From: Clostridiaceae bacterium OM02-2AC
Lineage (GTDB): Bacteria; Bacillota_I; Bacilli_A; Erysipelotrichales; Erysipelotrichaceae
Direction: 5' to 3'
Assembly: GCA_003481775.1 (NCBI GenBank)
Contig: QULU01000068.1
Span: 1 to 11,682 of the forward strand
DNA: 11,682 nt
Each line of letters begins with the position of its first letter. Positions within the stretch are counted from its first letter, which is position 1. Position numbers and translations under genes: made by a program. Positions 6,543 through 11,682 of the stretch are shown here, piece by piece. The notes under the pieces are model-generated. The model was given only the letters and a program-made list of their open reading frames with translations, ran no database searches and was not told where the DNA came from.

Positions 6543-8682
6543 ACTACTCATATCGTTCCTGTTGCTGTTCCTGCTGCTCATCCTTCCCCAGGATGGCCAT
6601 ATCACAGCAGCGACCATCCATGAGGTATCCGGAAGCAGCACCATCATCGATTCCTATTACAGCTTCGCACCGAAGTTCACGCCCGGGGTATCCTGGGCGG
6701 AATTCTATGGCTGCAGGAGCTATGATGATAGTGCGCTGTTCCGCAATGAAGGAGCTGCCAGTGGACGACTGCCAACGAACAGTCACCTCGCCCTGTTATC
6801 GAGCAATGCGCTCGTGAGAAGTGGCACGATCGGCGTGCGATACAATAACATCGGCCACTATAACGGATCGGCAGTAGATCTAAAGATCATGCTGGTGGAC
6901 GGAGAGATCCGCACGGCGACTACAACGACGCATCCGGATATTAACATGCCGAGCGTCGCCTTCATGGATAACAGTATCGACATCTACCAGCAATCCTATC
7001 AGAGCAGGAATTTCATTTGGCAGTTCACCTTCTATAGGAGAGGAACGAACACACCGATATCAGTACCCTTCCATGCGAATTTCAAAGATATCGATAATAC
7101 GGAGATCTTAGGTCATGGCTATAGCGGGATCGACGGCGTCTATGTGATGAGCAGAGGCAGTGGCGGTAATCTGAGCTATAACAGTTCTCAAGTGTATGCA
7201 CCGTCTGAATTGAGTGGAGATGATGACCGACAGAACTGGGCTACATTGATAGGAGCGGCCTCGAGCTTCCGGCTGGGGTATACGAGAAGACTGGATATCG
7301 ATGTCGAGACATGGGACAAAGGAAGTGATTATCGAACGTTCTATCACTGGAAATGGTCCAACGATTCCCTCGTGAAGTTCGATACACCGGTCCCGACGAA
7401 ACGCATCAATGGCAGCACTTCGGCATCTATTTACAATGATACTGCTTTTAACTATACGATAGACTTTGAGGTACCGCCGGAGGATGCGACAACGTATTAC
7501 ACGAGCTTCAAGCTCAATGATACCCTGGCAAGCTGTCTGCAGCTGGCCAATGGAACAAGCAGCATCACCATCCGAGATTCAGCCGGTAACGATGTGACAT
7601 CGAAATTCGATCGTACCATCAGCGCTCAGTCCATACAGCTGAGCCTTCGTAATGTCGGTGACACTTCGTTCTATGGAAAAAGCTATACCGTCACGCTGAA
7701 GTGTAAAAAGAAAAGCGGTCATGACCTGTCCGCCTGGTTCAGCACATCCGGTTCCGGATCTGTCCGCAATACAGCGTCGATAACGACAGATCGAGGGACG
7801 AAGACATCGAATGCAGTAACTGTGGGCTTCTATTTCAAGATAACGACATCTGTGACGAACGGGACGATCACGGCAAGCACAGCCTCCCCGCTGCCGAATA
7901 CGAGCAGGACGATCAGCTACAGCCCTGTGGACAGTGACCACGTATTGGAGAGCGTCACCATCGATGGGAAGGAAGTCGATATCAAGAAATATCCGAAGAG
8001 CTATACCTTCAGCGGGATAAAGGAGGACCATACGGTAAGTGTGAAATATAAACGTGTCTACAAGATCGAGACCGGTGCGAGCGGTGGGACGATCACACCC
8101 AAGGTGACCGGCATCGACAAGGGAGAAGATAGAACGATCACGTATACAGCGGATAAGGGGTACTATCTGCGCAGACTGCGTGTAGACGGAAAGGAAGTAG
8201 ACGTGAAGCGATACCCTACCTCGTATACCTTCTGTGATATCTCTTCAGACCATGTCATAAAGGCAGAATTCCTGCCGATACCGGAACTGCGGATCACGAA
8301 GCGGATCTATGGGGAAGAAATGTATCCGGCGTCGGGAGATCCGACCTTCCTCTTCCATATCGAAGGCACAGACTTCACCGGAGAGAGACAGGAATATACG
8401 GAGGTCATCCGATTCACAGCGTCTGACAAGAAAGCGTCCGGAGGCATAGAGAAAACGATCGTCCGGAAGGATATCCCTGCCGGTGAATATGAGATCAGCG
8501 AGATCCCGGTATCGAGATATCGTCTGGATAGTATCACGGATGTCATATCCGGCAAAGTAAGTGGCAGTAAGGTGACGCTGGATACCGATGGACAGGATGC
8601 GAAGGCGACCTTCGTGAATCGCAGGAAGAGCTATCAGGATTACAGCGATAACGATCTGGTGGTCAATACGTTCCATAGATGA
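6526..8682 (+). CDS. Large adhesin/pilin-like surface protein with isopeptide-type and InlB-B-like repeat domains (718 aa)
   Basis: ATG 6526 lies nine bases after GGAGGCG and overlaps the previous gene by 17 bases. A signal peptide (1-29, ending ITAA) leads to a beta-rich N-terminal region of about 250 residues that I do not recognise. Residues about 285-438 resemble isopeptide-forming fimbrial domains (the TASITTDRGTKTSNAVTV edge is typical in style). Two 70-residue repeats follow (about 441-511 and 512-585), each with a VDGKEVD or IDGKEVD turn and a YTF strand, like divergent InlB B-repeats. The last domain (586-718) looks Cna-B/SpaA-like. It has K592 in TKRI, acidic residues in EYEISE (654-659) and N698 in FVN, a set able to form a Lys-Asn isopeptide bond. 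There is no LPXTG or membrane tail: the chain ends in NTFHR, so it must be held by partners or released. Confidence 0.85.
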   Translation: MKKHGRLLISFLLLFLLLILPQDGHITAATIHEVSGSSTIIDSYYSFAPKFTPGVSWAEFYGCRSYDDSALFRNEGAASGRLPTNSHLALLSSNALVRSGTIGVRYNNIGHYNGSAVDLKIMLVDGEIRTATTTTHPDINMPSVAFMDNSIDIYQQSYQSRNFIWQFTFYRRGTNTPISVPFHANFKDIDNTEILGHGYSGIDGVYVMSRGSGGNLSYNSSQVYAPSELSGDDDRQNWATLIGAASSFRLGYTRRLDIDVETWDKGSDYRTFYHWKWSNDSLVKFDTPVPTKRINGSTSASIYNDTAFNYTIDFEVPPEDATTYYTSFKLNDTLASCLQLANGTSSITIRDSAGNDVTSKFDRTISAQSIQLSLRNVGDTSFYGKSYTVTLKCKKKSGHDLSAWFSTSGSGSVRNTASITTDRGTKTSNAVTVGFYFKITTSVTNGTITASTASPLPNTSRTISYSPVDSDHVLESVTIDGKEVDIKKYPKSYTFSGIKEDHTVSVKYKRVYKIETGASGGTITPKVTGIDKGEDRTITYTADKGYYLRRLRVDGKEVDVKRYPTSYTFCDISSDHVIKAEFLPIPELRITKRIYGEEMYPASGDPTFLFHIEGTDFTGERQEYTEVIRFTASDKKASGGIEKTIVRKDIPAGEYEISEIPVSRYRLDSITDVISGKVSGSKVTLDTDGQDAKATFVNRRKSYQDYSDNDLVVNTFHR

Positions 8683-8688
8683 GGAAGC

Positions 8689-8712
8689 TTACCTGGCAAG
8701 CTGCCAGGCAGC
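8689..8712. repeat. Palindromic element, copy 3
   Basis: CCTGGCA (8692-8698) and TGCCAGG (8702-8708) flank AGC, and the outer GCT/AGC bases can also pair. It lies seven bases after the stop of the 718-aa protein and about 35 bases before a 23-aa ORF. There is no T-run, so it is unlikely to be just the operon terminator. Confidence 0.7.
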
Positions 8713-8747
8713 TACGCCTACCGTCGATACATTGGAAGAGAGCGAAG

Positions 8748-8819
8748 ATGTATAGATATCATCACGTGAGATATCGCAAATTCCTCGATGAGATAGGGAT
8801 GGATATACCGGAACAGTGA
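8748..8819 (+). CDS. 23-aa ORF, possible fragment of the downstream paralogous family
   Basis: ATG 8748 follows GGAAGAGAG (8734-8742) and the frame ends with TGA 8817-8819, inside the first arm of a terminator-like hairpin. The end, KFLDEIGMDIPEQ, resembles the stretch KEFLDKMGTDM of the 10249 gene product and EEFCKEIGIDYEKV of the broken third copy. The arrangement of palindrome, short ORF and AACAGTGAG hairpin copies that around the 10249 gene. It could be a remnant of a fourth family member or a real small peptide. The match is short, so confidence is low. Confidence 0.35.
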   Translation: MYRYHHVRYRKFLDEIGMDIPEQ

Positions 8820-8838
8820 GACAGCCCCTCACTGTTCC
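8810..8838 (+). terminator. Terminator-like hairpin (11-bp stem)
   Basis: GGAACAGTGAG (8810-8820) pairs with CTCACTGTTCC (8828-8838) around a seven-base loop. The following bases are only mildly T-rich (ATCCCCTTCAT). Nearly the same stem (AACAGTGAG/CTCACTGTT) closes the 10249 gene, so it appears to be a repeated terminator module. Confidence 0.55.
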
Positions 8839-8879
8839 ATCCCCTTCATATATTCAAGACGATGCCCGTACCATATCTA

Positions 8880-8909
8880 TTGAATGCGACGGGACTTTTG
8901 GTGTAAGAT
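8880..8909 (+). promoter_or_regulatory. Possible sigma-A promoter for the orphan HTH gene
   Basis: TTGAAT (8880-8885) and TAAGAT (8904-8909) are separated by 18 bases, and the position (60 bases before the GTG start, after a terminator-like hairpin) is suitable. The match to TTGACA/TATAAT is moderate, so this is only a candidate. Confidence 0.35.
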
Positions 8910-8968
8910 ATATGTAGCGGATATGAAAAAGCCCAAGCTATCCTTGTGATGTAAAAGAGGTGGTATGA

Positions 8969-9346
8969 GTGAAAACGGAAGGATTATCGAAGGCATTGGA
9001 GAAGGCCAGGGATAATTGCACACAGCTCGCTGATATGGGAGTAGAAAAAGAAATGCTGGAACCGTTTTGGCAGTTGATGAAAGAGTGTGAAGCGATCATC
9101 CGACATGAGGCCGATCATAAGAAAAAAATGATGAAGGGGATAAAAGAGGCACAAAAGAACGGCGTCCGCATAGGGCGTCCTGGGATCCCCTGCAGTGATA
9201 AGTTTCTGAAGCTGGCTGTCCTGCAATCCCAACATGCGATCACGGCAGTGGATGCGGCAGCGCAGCTCAACATAGGGAGATCGACCTTCTATAAACTGAA
9301 GAAGCTCTATCATAAAGAGATCAAGCGGAAGAAACAGGAAGGATGA
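8969..9346 (+). CDS. Orphan serine-recombinase-like C-terminal (linker plus HTH) DNA-binding protein (125 aa)
   Basis: GTG 8969 is chosen because AGAGGTGG (8956-8963) precedes it; the ATG at 8965 is out of frame. Residues 1-50 are helical and acidic. Residues 57-71 read GIKEAQKNGVRIGRP, matching the GIxxAKxxGVxxGRP linker of resolvase/invertase recombinases. Residues 91-114 (ITAVDAAAQLNIGRSTFYKL) form their C-terminal helix-turn-helix. The catalytic serine domain is missing entirely, replaced by a short unrelated N-terminus, so it cannot recombine DNA by itself. It is more likely a DNA-binding regulator or an accessory factor. The stop overlaps the ATG at 9343 and the next gene follows at once. 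The window's dyad repeats are possible binding sites, but nothing shows this directly. Confidence 0.8.
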   Translation: MKTEGLSKALEKARDNCTQLADMGVEKEMLEPFWQLMKECEAIIRHEADHKKKMMKGIKEAQKNGVRIGRPGIPCSDKFLKLAVLQSQHAITAVDAAAQLNIGRSTFYKLKKLYHKEIKRKKQEG

Positions 9347-9355
9347 GCGGTGACC

Positions 9356-9363
9356 CCGCGAAA
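9356..9363 (+). promoter_or_regulatory. Small hairpin plus ribosome site before first family member
   Basis: The bases around 9347-9359 read GCGG-TGACC-CCGC, a four-base-pair hairpin followed by AAAGGAG and ATG 9373. The same hairpin occurs before the third copy (10957-10969), and a version with a changed loop (GCGG-CAGAA-CCGC, 10223-10235) before the second. The pairing is conserved while the loop is not. Confidence 0.5.
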
Positions 9364-9372
9364 GGAGAAAGA

Positions 9373-9852
9373 ATGGAAGCTGATATCGTATTGAAAGAAG
9401 ATGAGATCGAGAAGTCATTCGAAGCCGCAAGCAGTGATTTTCTATCGTATCTGGACAAGAGCATCGAGCGGCTGGAGGATGAGCAGGAGCTCACAGGGCA
9501 GTATAAAGAGGACATGATCGCAGGAAGAGAGGGCATGGTCATCCTGTTACCGATATTCCTCGATATGTTCCGGGCAGCACTGCATGAGCACGTAAAGACG
9601 AGAACGCCATTATTAGCTGTCGAACTCTATGAAGAAATGGACGGCGTGGATACGACCTGGGGGATCGGCCTCATGATAGCCGAAGAGCTGTGCAGGAGAG
9701 CCGGCGTCGAACATAAGAAGGTCTCACAGGACATGGAAGCGACAATCTTAGAATTTGAAAAGGTACTTACAGAATATTACAGTATGATGGGAAACGATCC
9801 CCAGGCGGACGCTGTGGCTTCTGACATCCCCGATGGTAGATATCAGGCTTGA
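9373..9852 (+). CDS. Helical protein of unknown family, paralogue 1 (159 aa)
   Basis: I do not recognise this family. ATG 9373 sits behind AAAGGAG and matches the start of the third copy (MEADIVL versus MEASIIL); ATG 9343 is in frame but lies inside the conserved hairpin region. The protein is predicted to be almost wholly helical and acidic, without signal peptide, membrane span or catalytic signature. Shared landmarks across the family are FLSYLD near the N-terminus, LLPIF in the middle, a WGIGLMIAEELC stretch, KVSQDMEAT, and EYYSMMGND towards the end. The C-terminus reads RYQA, as FQA in paralogue 2. It follows the orphan HTH gene directly and lacks the long structured leader that precedes the other two copies, having only its last hairpin. 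Confidence 0.75.
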   Translation: MEADIVLKEDEIEKSFEAASSDFLSYLDKSIERLEDEQELTGQYKEDMIAGREGMVILLPIFLDMFRAALHEHVKTRTPLLAVELYEEMDGVDTTWGIGLMIAEELCRRAGVEHKKVSQDMEATILEFEKVLTEYYSMMGNDPQADAVASDIPDGRYQA

Positions 9853-9943
9853 TGGGGATATCACTTCAACTGTATACATAAGAACGGACGCGATGTAACG
9901 AAGAGGTATGGCCGGATACACACGAGGTACGACATACGAAGAC

Positions 9944-9968
9944 AGGCTGCTGGAATGGCAGCTTTTTC
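9944..9968 (+). terminator. Weak terminator after paralogue 1
   Basis: GCTGC (9946-9950) pairs with GCAGC (9958-9962) and is followed by TTTTTCTCTTT; AG before and TT after can extend the stem. The hairpin is short but the T-tract is good. It lies 92 bases after the stop at 9852. Confidence 0.5.
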
Positions 9969-9992
9969 TCTTTCCTCTCCGGCTGCGCCCCT

Positions 9993-10011
9993 ACATGGCA
10001 AGTTGCCATGT
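9993..10011. repeat. Palindromic element, copy 4 (compensated variant)
   Basis: The arms are ACATGGCAA and TTGCCATGT around a G. Compared with the common ACCTGGCAA/TTGCCAGGT, one base changed on each arm (C to A, G to T), so symmetry was kept. It carries the same CCCCTA context on its left as copies 6 and 7 but is not followed by the longer structured element. Confidence 0.75.
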
Positions 10012-10056
10012 GAGCGATCTTCTATAAAAAGTGCAGCGGCACATGTGACGGCTTTC

Positions 10057-10245
10057 TACATGGCAAGTTGCCAGGCAGCTATGGAATACCGCTTCCGGCT
10101 CCTCCGTCAAGGACCGGGTCGTATCTTCCTGACGGAAGATCTCCACCCTGCCTGCAGCTCCTTGACTGCTCCACCTATAGCGGTGTGAAGAAAGTGTAAG
10201 GTAGCTACACTTACAGTCGATAGCGGCAGAACCGCACAGGAGGAA
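10057..10245 (+). ncRNA. Repeated structured leader element, copy A (upstream of paralogue 2)
   Basis: This element is inferred to be a structured RNA in the 5' leader of the 10249 gene. Seen hairpins: TGGC/GCCA (10061-10073, palindrome copy 5); GGA/TCC with CCG/CGG (10083-10102); GTCAAGGA/TCCTTGAC (10106-10113 with 10159-10166). That stem encloses GGGT/ACCC (10116-10119, 10145-10148) and ATCTTCC/GGAAGAT (10123-10129, 10134-10140). Then come CACC/GGTG (10172-10185), TGTAAG/CTTACA (10195-10200, 10210-10215), and GCGG/CCGC (10223-10235) just before AGGAGGA. Relative to copies B and C, the inner hairpin carries C-G where they carry T-A, a compensatory change. I do not recognise a known riboswitch. 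A DNA-level repeat is the alternative. Confidence 0.65.
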
Positions 10246-10248
10246 CCT

Positions 10249-10716
10249 ATGAAGCAGGAAATTATCTTAACAGAGGAAGGCATCAAAGAAGTATGCAAGG
10301 AAGCACGAACTCGGTTTTTAGGAAATATCGAGCATATCGTCGATCTCATGCCGGAAGAGGATGCGCATCAAAAGCGATTGAAAGAGACGGTCTGTCTTGC
10401 CGTAACAGGGATAAAGGAGCTGATGCCACGATATGAGGATGCATTCAAAAGCGCATTGATAGACTATGAAAATAAGATATATCCACTCATCTCGATCGCA
10501 TTGGAAGAACGAGGAGAGGTCTGGCACCCATCCCTTGGGATATCAAAAGAATTTCTCGATAAGATGGGGACAGACATGACGGGATTTCTAGAATACATGA
10601 ACGATGTATTAGTAGCGTTCGGCAATGCATTATATGGTATCCACAAAAGATTAGGCGATGCTTCAAAGCTGCAAGCACCCTTCGTAGACGCAGATAAGAA
10701 AAGATTCCAGGCATGA
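10249..10716 (+). CDS. Helical protein of unknown family, paralogue 2 (155 aa)
   Basis: ATG 10249 has an AGGAGGA ribosome site directly upstream, inside the end of structured element copy A. The family is unrecognised. It shares the layout of paralogue 1: an ILTEEGIKEV start, an LMPRYEDAFKSAL middle segment, the WHPSLGISKEFLDKMG stretch, and the end GDASKLQ... RFQA. It is clearly more diverged from paralogue 1 than the broken third copy is. No signal peptide, membrane helix or catalytic motif is seen; it is mostly amphipathic helix. A good terminator follows closely (10724-10752), so leader, gene and terminator form a self-contained cassette. Confidence 0.75.
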   Translation: MKQEIILTEEGIKEVCKEARTRFLGNIEHIVDLMPEEDAHQKRLKETVCLAVTGIKELMPRYEDAFKSALIDYENKIYPLISIALEERGEVWHPSLGISKEFLDKMGTDMTGFLEYMNDVLVAFGNALYGIHKRLGDASKLQAPFVDADKKRFQA

Positions 10717-10723
10717 TTCGATG

Positions 10724-10752
10724 AAACAGTGAGGAGAGACCCTCACTGTTTT
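10724..10752 (+). terminator. Rho-independent terminator of paralogue 2
   Basis: AAACAGTGAGG (10724-10734) pairs with CCTCACTGTTT (10741-10751) around AGAGAC, with TTTT at the 3' end. It lies seven bases after the stop. The core stem is the same as that at 8810-8838. Confidence 0.8.
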
Positions 10753-10789
10753 GCACTTCGTACGCCGAAAGCTACAGGAGATATCCCCC

Positions 10790-10976
10790 TACCTGGCAGA
10801 TTGCCAGGTAGCTATGGAATACCGTTTCCGGCTCCACGATCAAGGACCGGGTCGTATTTTCCTAACGGAAAATCTCCACCCTGCCTCCAGCTCCTTGACC
10901 GCTCTGCCTTCCACGGTATGAAGGAAGTGTAAGGTCAGTCGCCTTACATGTGATGAGCGGTGACCCCGCAAAGGAG
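10790..10976 (+). ncRNA. Repeated structured leader element, copy B (upstream of broken paralogue 3)
   Basis: This is the same architecture as copy A. It starts with palindrome copy 6 (TACCTGGCA/TGCCAGGTA around GAT, 10790-10810). The TCAAGGA/TCCTTGA stem (10840-10846, 10892-10898) has an A-C mismatch outside it, then two new G-C pairs (10837-10838 with 10900-10901). Inside are GGGT/ACCC (10849-10852, 10878-10881) and ATTTTCC/GGAAAAT (10856-10862, 10867-10873). TGCC/GGTA follows, then TGTAAGG/CCTTACA (10928-10934, 10942-10948), and GCGG/CCGC (10957-10969) before AAAGGAG. The linker TGAAGGAAGTG is conserved in all three copies. Loops differ freely while stems are kept, which favours an RNA function. 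Confidence 0.65.
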
Positions 10977-10982
10977 AAAACA

Positions 10983-11423
10983 ATGGAAGCTAGTATCATT
11001 TTAACGAAAGAGACATCAAAAAGGCATTTGTCAGAGCACACGATGAATTTCTATCCTATCTAGACGAACGTATCAAGCTTTTGCATGAGGACAAGACATC
11101 CGCCCCCTCTTATGAGGAAGCTCTGCTTTTAGGACATCCTGTTGCCACTCTTTATCGAGGTATTCGATAAAACGCTGTGTGAGATCGGAAGGATGACCGC
11201 ACCACTATTGGCCGTCGCACTCGATGCAGAAACGAGTGGTTCAAGGAAGGTCTGGCAAGGGAATATCCTGATAACCGAAGAATTCTGTAAAGAAATAGGT
11301 ATCGACTATGAAAAGGTCGTACAAGATTTGAAGCCGACCGTCGCACAATTCGGAAAGCTGCTTGCTGAGTATCATCGAATGATGGGAGACAGTTCAAAAA
11401 TGAGTTTTTTTCTTGATAATTAG
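10983..11423 (+). pseudogene. Paralogue 3 of the helical family, broken by two frameshifts
   Basis: ATG 10983 with AAAGGAG opens MEASIILTKE, closely matching paralogue 1. One base is missing near 11010-11012, after which the match continues one frame over (DIKKAF, FLSYLDERIK). A further deletion of about 11 bases near 11123-11135, judged against paralogue 1, returns to the first frame at ILLPLFIEVF and runs to TAG 11421-11423. The last part is well preserved (EEFCKEIGIDYEKV, EYHRMMGDSSK). Taken in its own frame, the start stops after 26 codons. Because the rest is so intact, the inactivation is probably recent, or reflects a sequencing error at one of the sites. The full-length version would be about 147-159 aa. 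Confidence 0.8.
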
Positions 11424-11440
11424 GGAGGCTGTCAGCCTCC
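11424..11440 (+). other. Short hairpin directly after paralogue 3
   Basis: GGAGGCT and AGCCTCC (11424-11430, 11434-11440) flank GTC right after the stop. No T-run follows, so it may be an RNA-stabilising hairpin or a degenerate terminator. Confidence 0.4.
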
Positions 11441-11459
11441 TCAGTCATTCCATCAGGAT

Positions 11460-11489
11460 ATGTCCTCTTTCAGATGATGAAGAGGACAT
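11460..11489 (+). other. 10-bp stem-loop before structured element copy C
   Basis: ATGTCCTCTT (11460-11469) pairs with AAGAGGACAT (11480-11489) around a ten-base loop. It lies between paralogue 3 and palindrome copy 7. Its role is unknown; termination is possible but there is no T-tract. Confidence 0.4.
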
Positions 11490-11513
11490 GTCTCGATAGA
11501 ATATGGCGCCCCC

Positions 11514-11682
11514 TACCTGGCAAGTTGCCAGGTAGCTATGGAATACCTCCTACGGTTCCATCCGTCAAGGACCGGGTCGTATTTTCCTAACGGAAAATCT
11601 CCACCCTGCCTACAGCTCCTTGACTGCTCCACCTACGGCGGTATGAAGAAAGTGTAAGGTAACTGACTTACATAGTAAGAGC
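11514..11682 (+). ncRNA. Repeated structured leader element, copy C (cut by right window edge)
   Basis: Palindrome copy 7 (TACCTGGCAA/TTGCCAGGTA around G, 11514-11534) opens it. It continues with GTCAAGGA/TCCTTGAC (11564-11571, 11617-11624), GGGT/ACCC (11574-11577, 11603-11606) and ATTTTCC/GGAAAAT (11581-11587, 11592-11598). The ACC/GGT hairpin (11631 onward) and TGTAAG/CTTACA (11653-11658, 11667-11672) follow. The final GCGG/CCGC hairpin and the gene it should serve lie beyond the window. Sequence identity to copy B is very high across the core, suggesting recent duplication or homogenisation. Confidence 0.65.

Noticed and set aside
9955..10188. Open frame of 77 codons across structured element copy A
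   Set aside because: The equivalent open frame in copy B (10729-10932) is read in a different frame relative to the repeat, and there is no good ribosome site. The repeat conserves base pairing rather than a peptide.
10983..11423. Programmed frameshifting in paralogue 3
   Set aside because: Neither shift site has a clear slippery heptamer, and the second event looks like an 11-base deletion against paralogue 1, so simple decay is more likely.
9993..11534. CRISPR array
   Set aside because: The repeated dyads are irregularly spaced by hundreds of bases, with genes and other conserved sequence between them, and no cas genes are present.

Overview
The window is a gene-dense stretch of accessory DNA with every supported gene on the + strand. 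Strong AGGAGG-type ribosome sites, a VirB4-like conjugation ATPase, a SipW-type signal peptidase and LPXTG-era surface-protein domains all point to a Gram-positive Bacillota host. An Erysipelotrichia- or Clostridia-like gut bacterium is plausible, but that is inference. The left edge looks like part of an integrative/conjugative element; neither end of the element is visible.

Layout. (1) 1-1568: the C-terminal part of a VirB4/TraE-family ATPase, followed by a 28-codon ORF that has an excellent ribosome site but ends almost at once, as if the conjugation operon were interrupted here. (2) 1591-2650: a palindromic element, then an AT-richer gene for a 332-aa protein I do not recognise. (3) 2744-8682: another palindrome and a rho-independent terminator, then a tightly packed surface operon. 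It encodes two small two-helix membrane proteins, a Ser/His (ER/SipW-type) signal peptidase I, two clear TasA/camelysin-like SipW substrates, a third related protein, a C-terminally anchored beta-rich protein, and a 718-aa adhesin/pilin-like protein with isopeptide-type and InlB-B-like domains. The likely logic is that SipW cleaves the TasA-like subunits, which assemble outside the cell with the large adhesin. (4) 8690-11682: a regulatory or defence-like accessory region. It holds a small orphan DNA-binding protein resembling the C-terminal part of serine recombinases, and three diverged copies of one unrecognised helical gene family, the third broken by two frameshifts.

The most unusual signal is in the non-coding DNA. 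A 19-23 bp dyad (arm TACCTGGCAA) occurs seven times, always in front of a gene or gene fragment. In the right-hand region three of these dyads begin a roughly 170-190 nt element that can fold into at least five or six hairpins. Base pairing is kept where the sequence changes, and the element sits directly upstream of members of the paralogous family. A third partial copy runs off the right edge, so more units probably follow. I could not match it to a known riboswitch or leader RNA. It is the best candidate here for an undescribed system: a repeated structured leader RNA (or small RNA) paired with a small-protein family.
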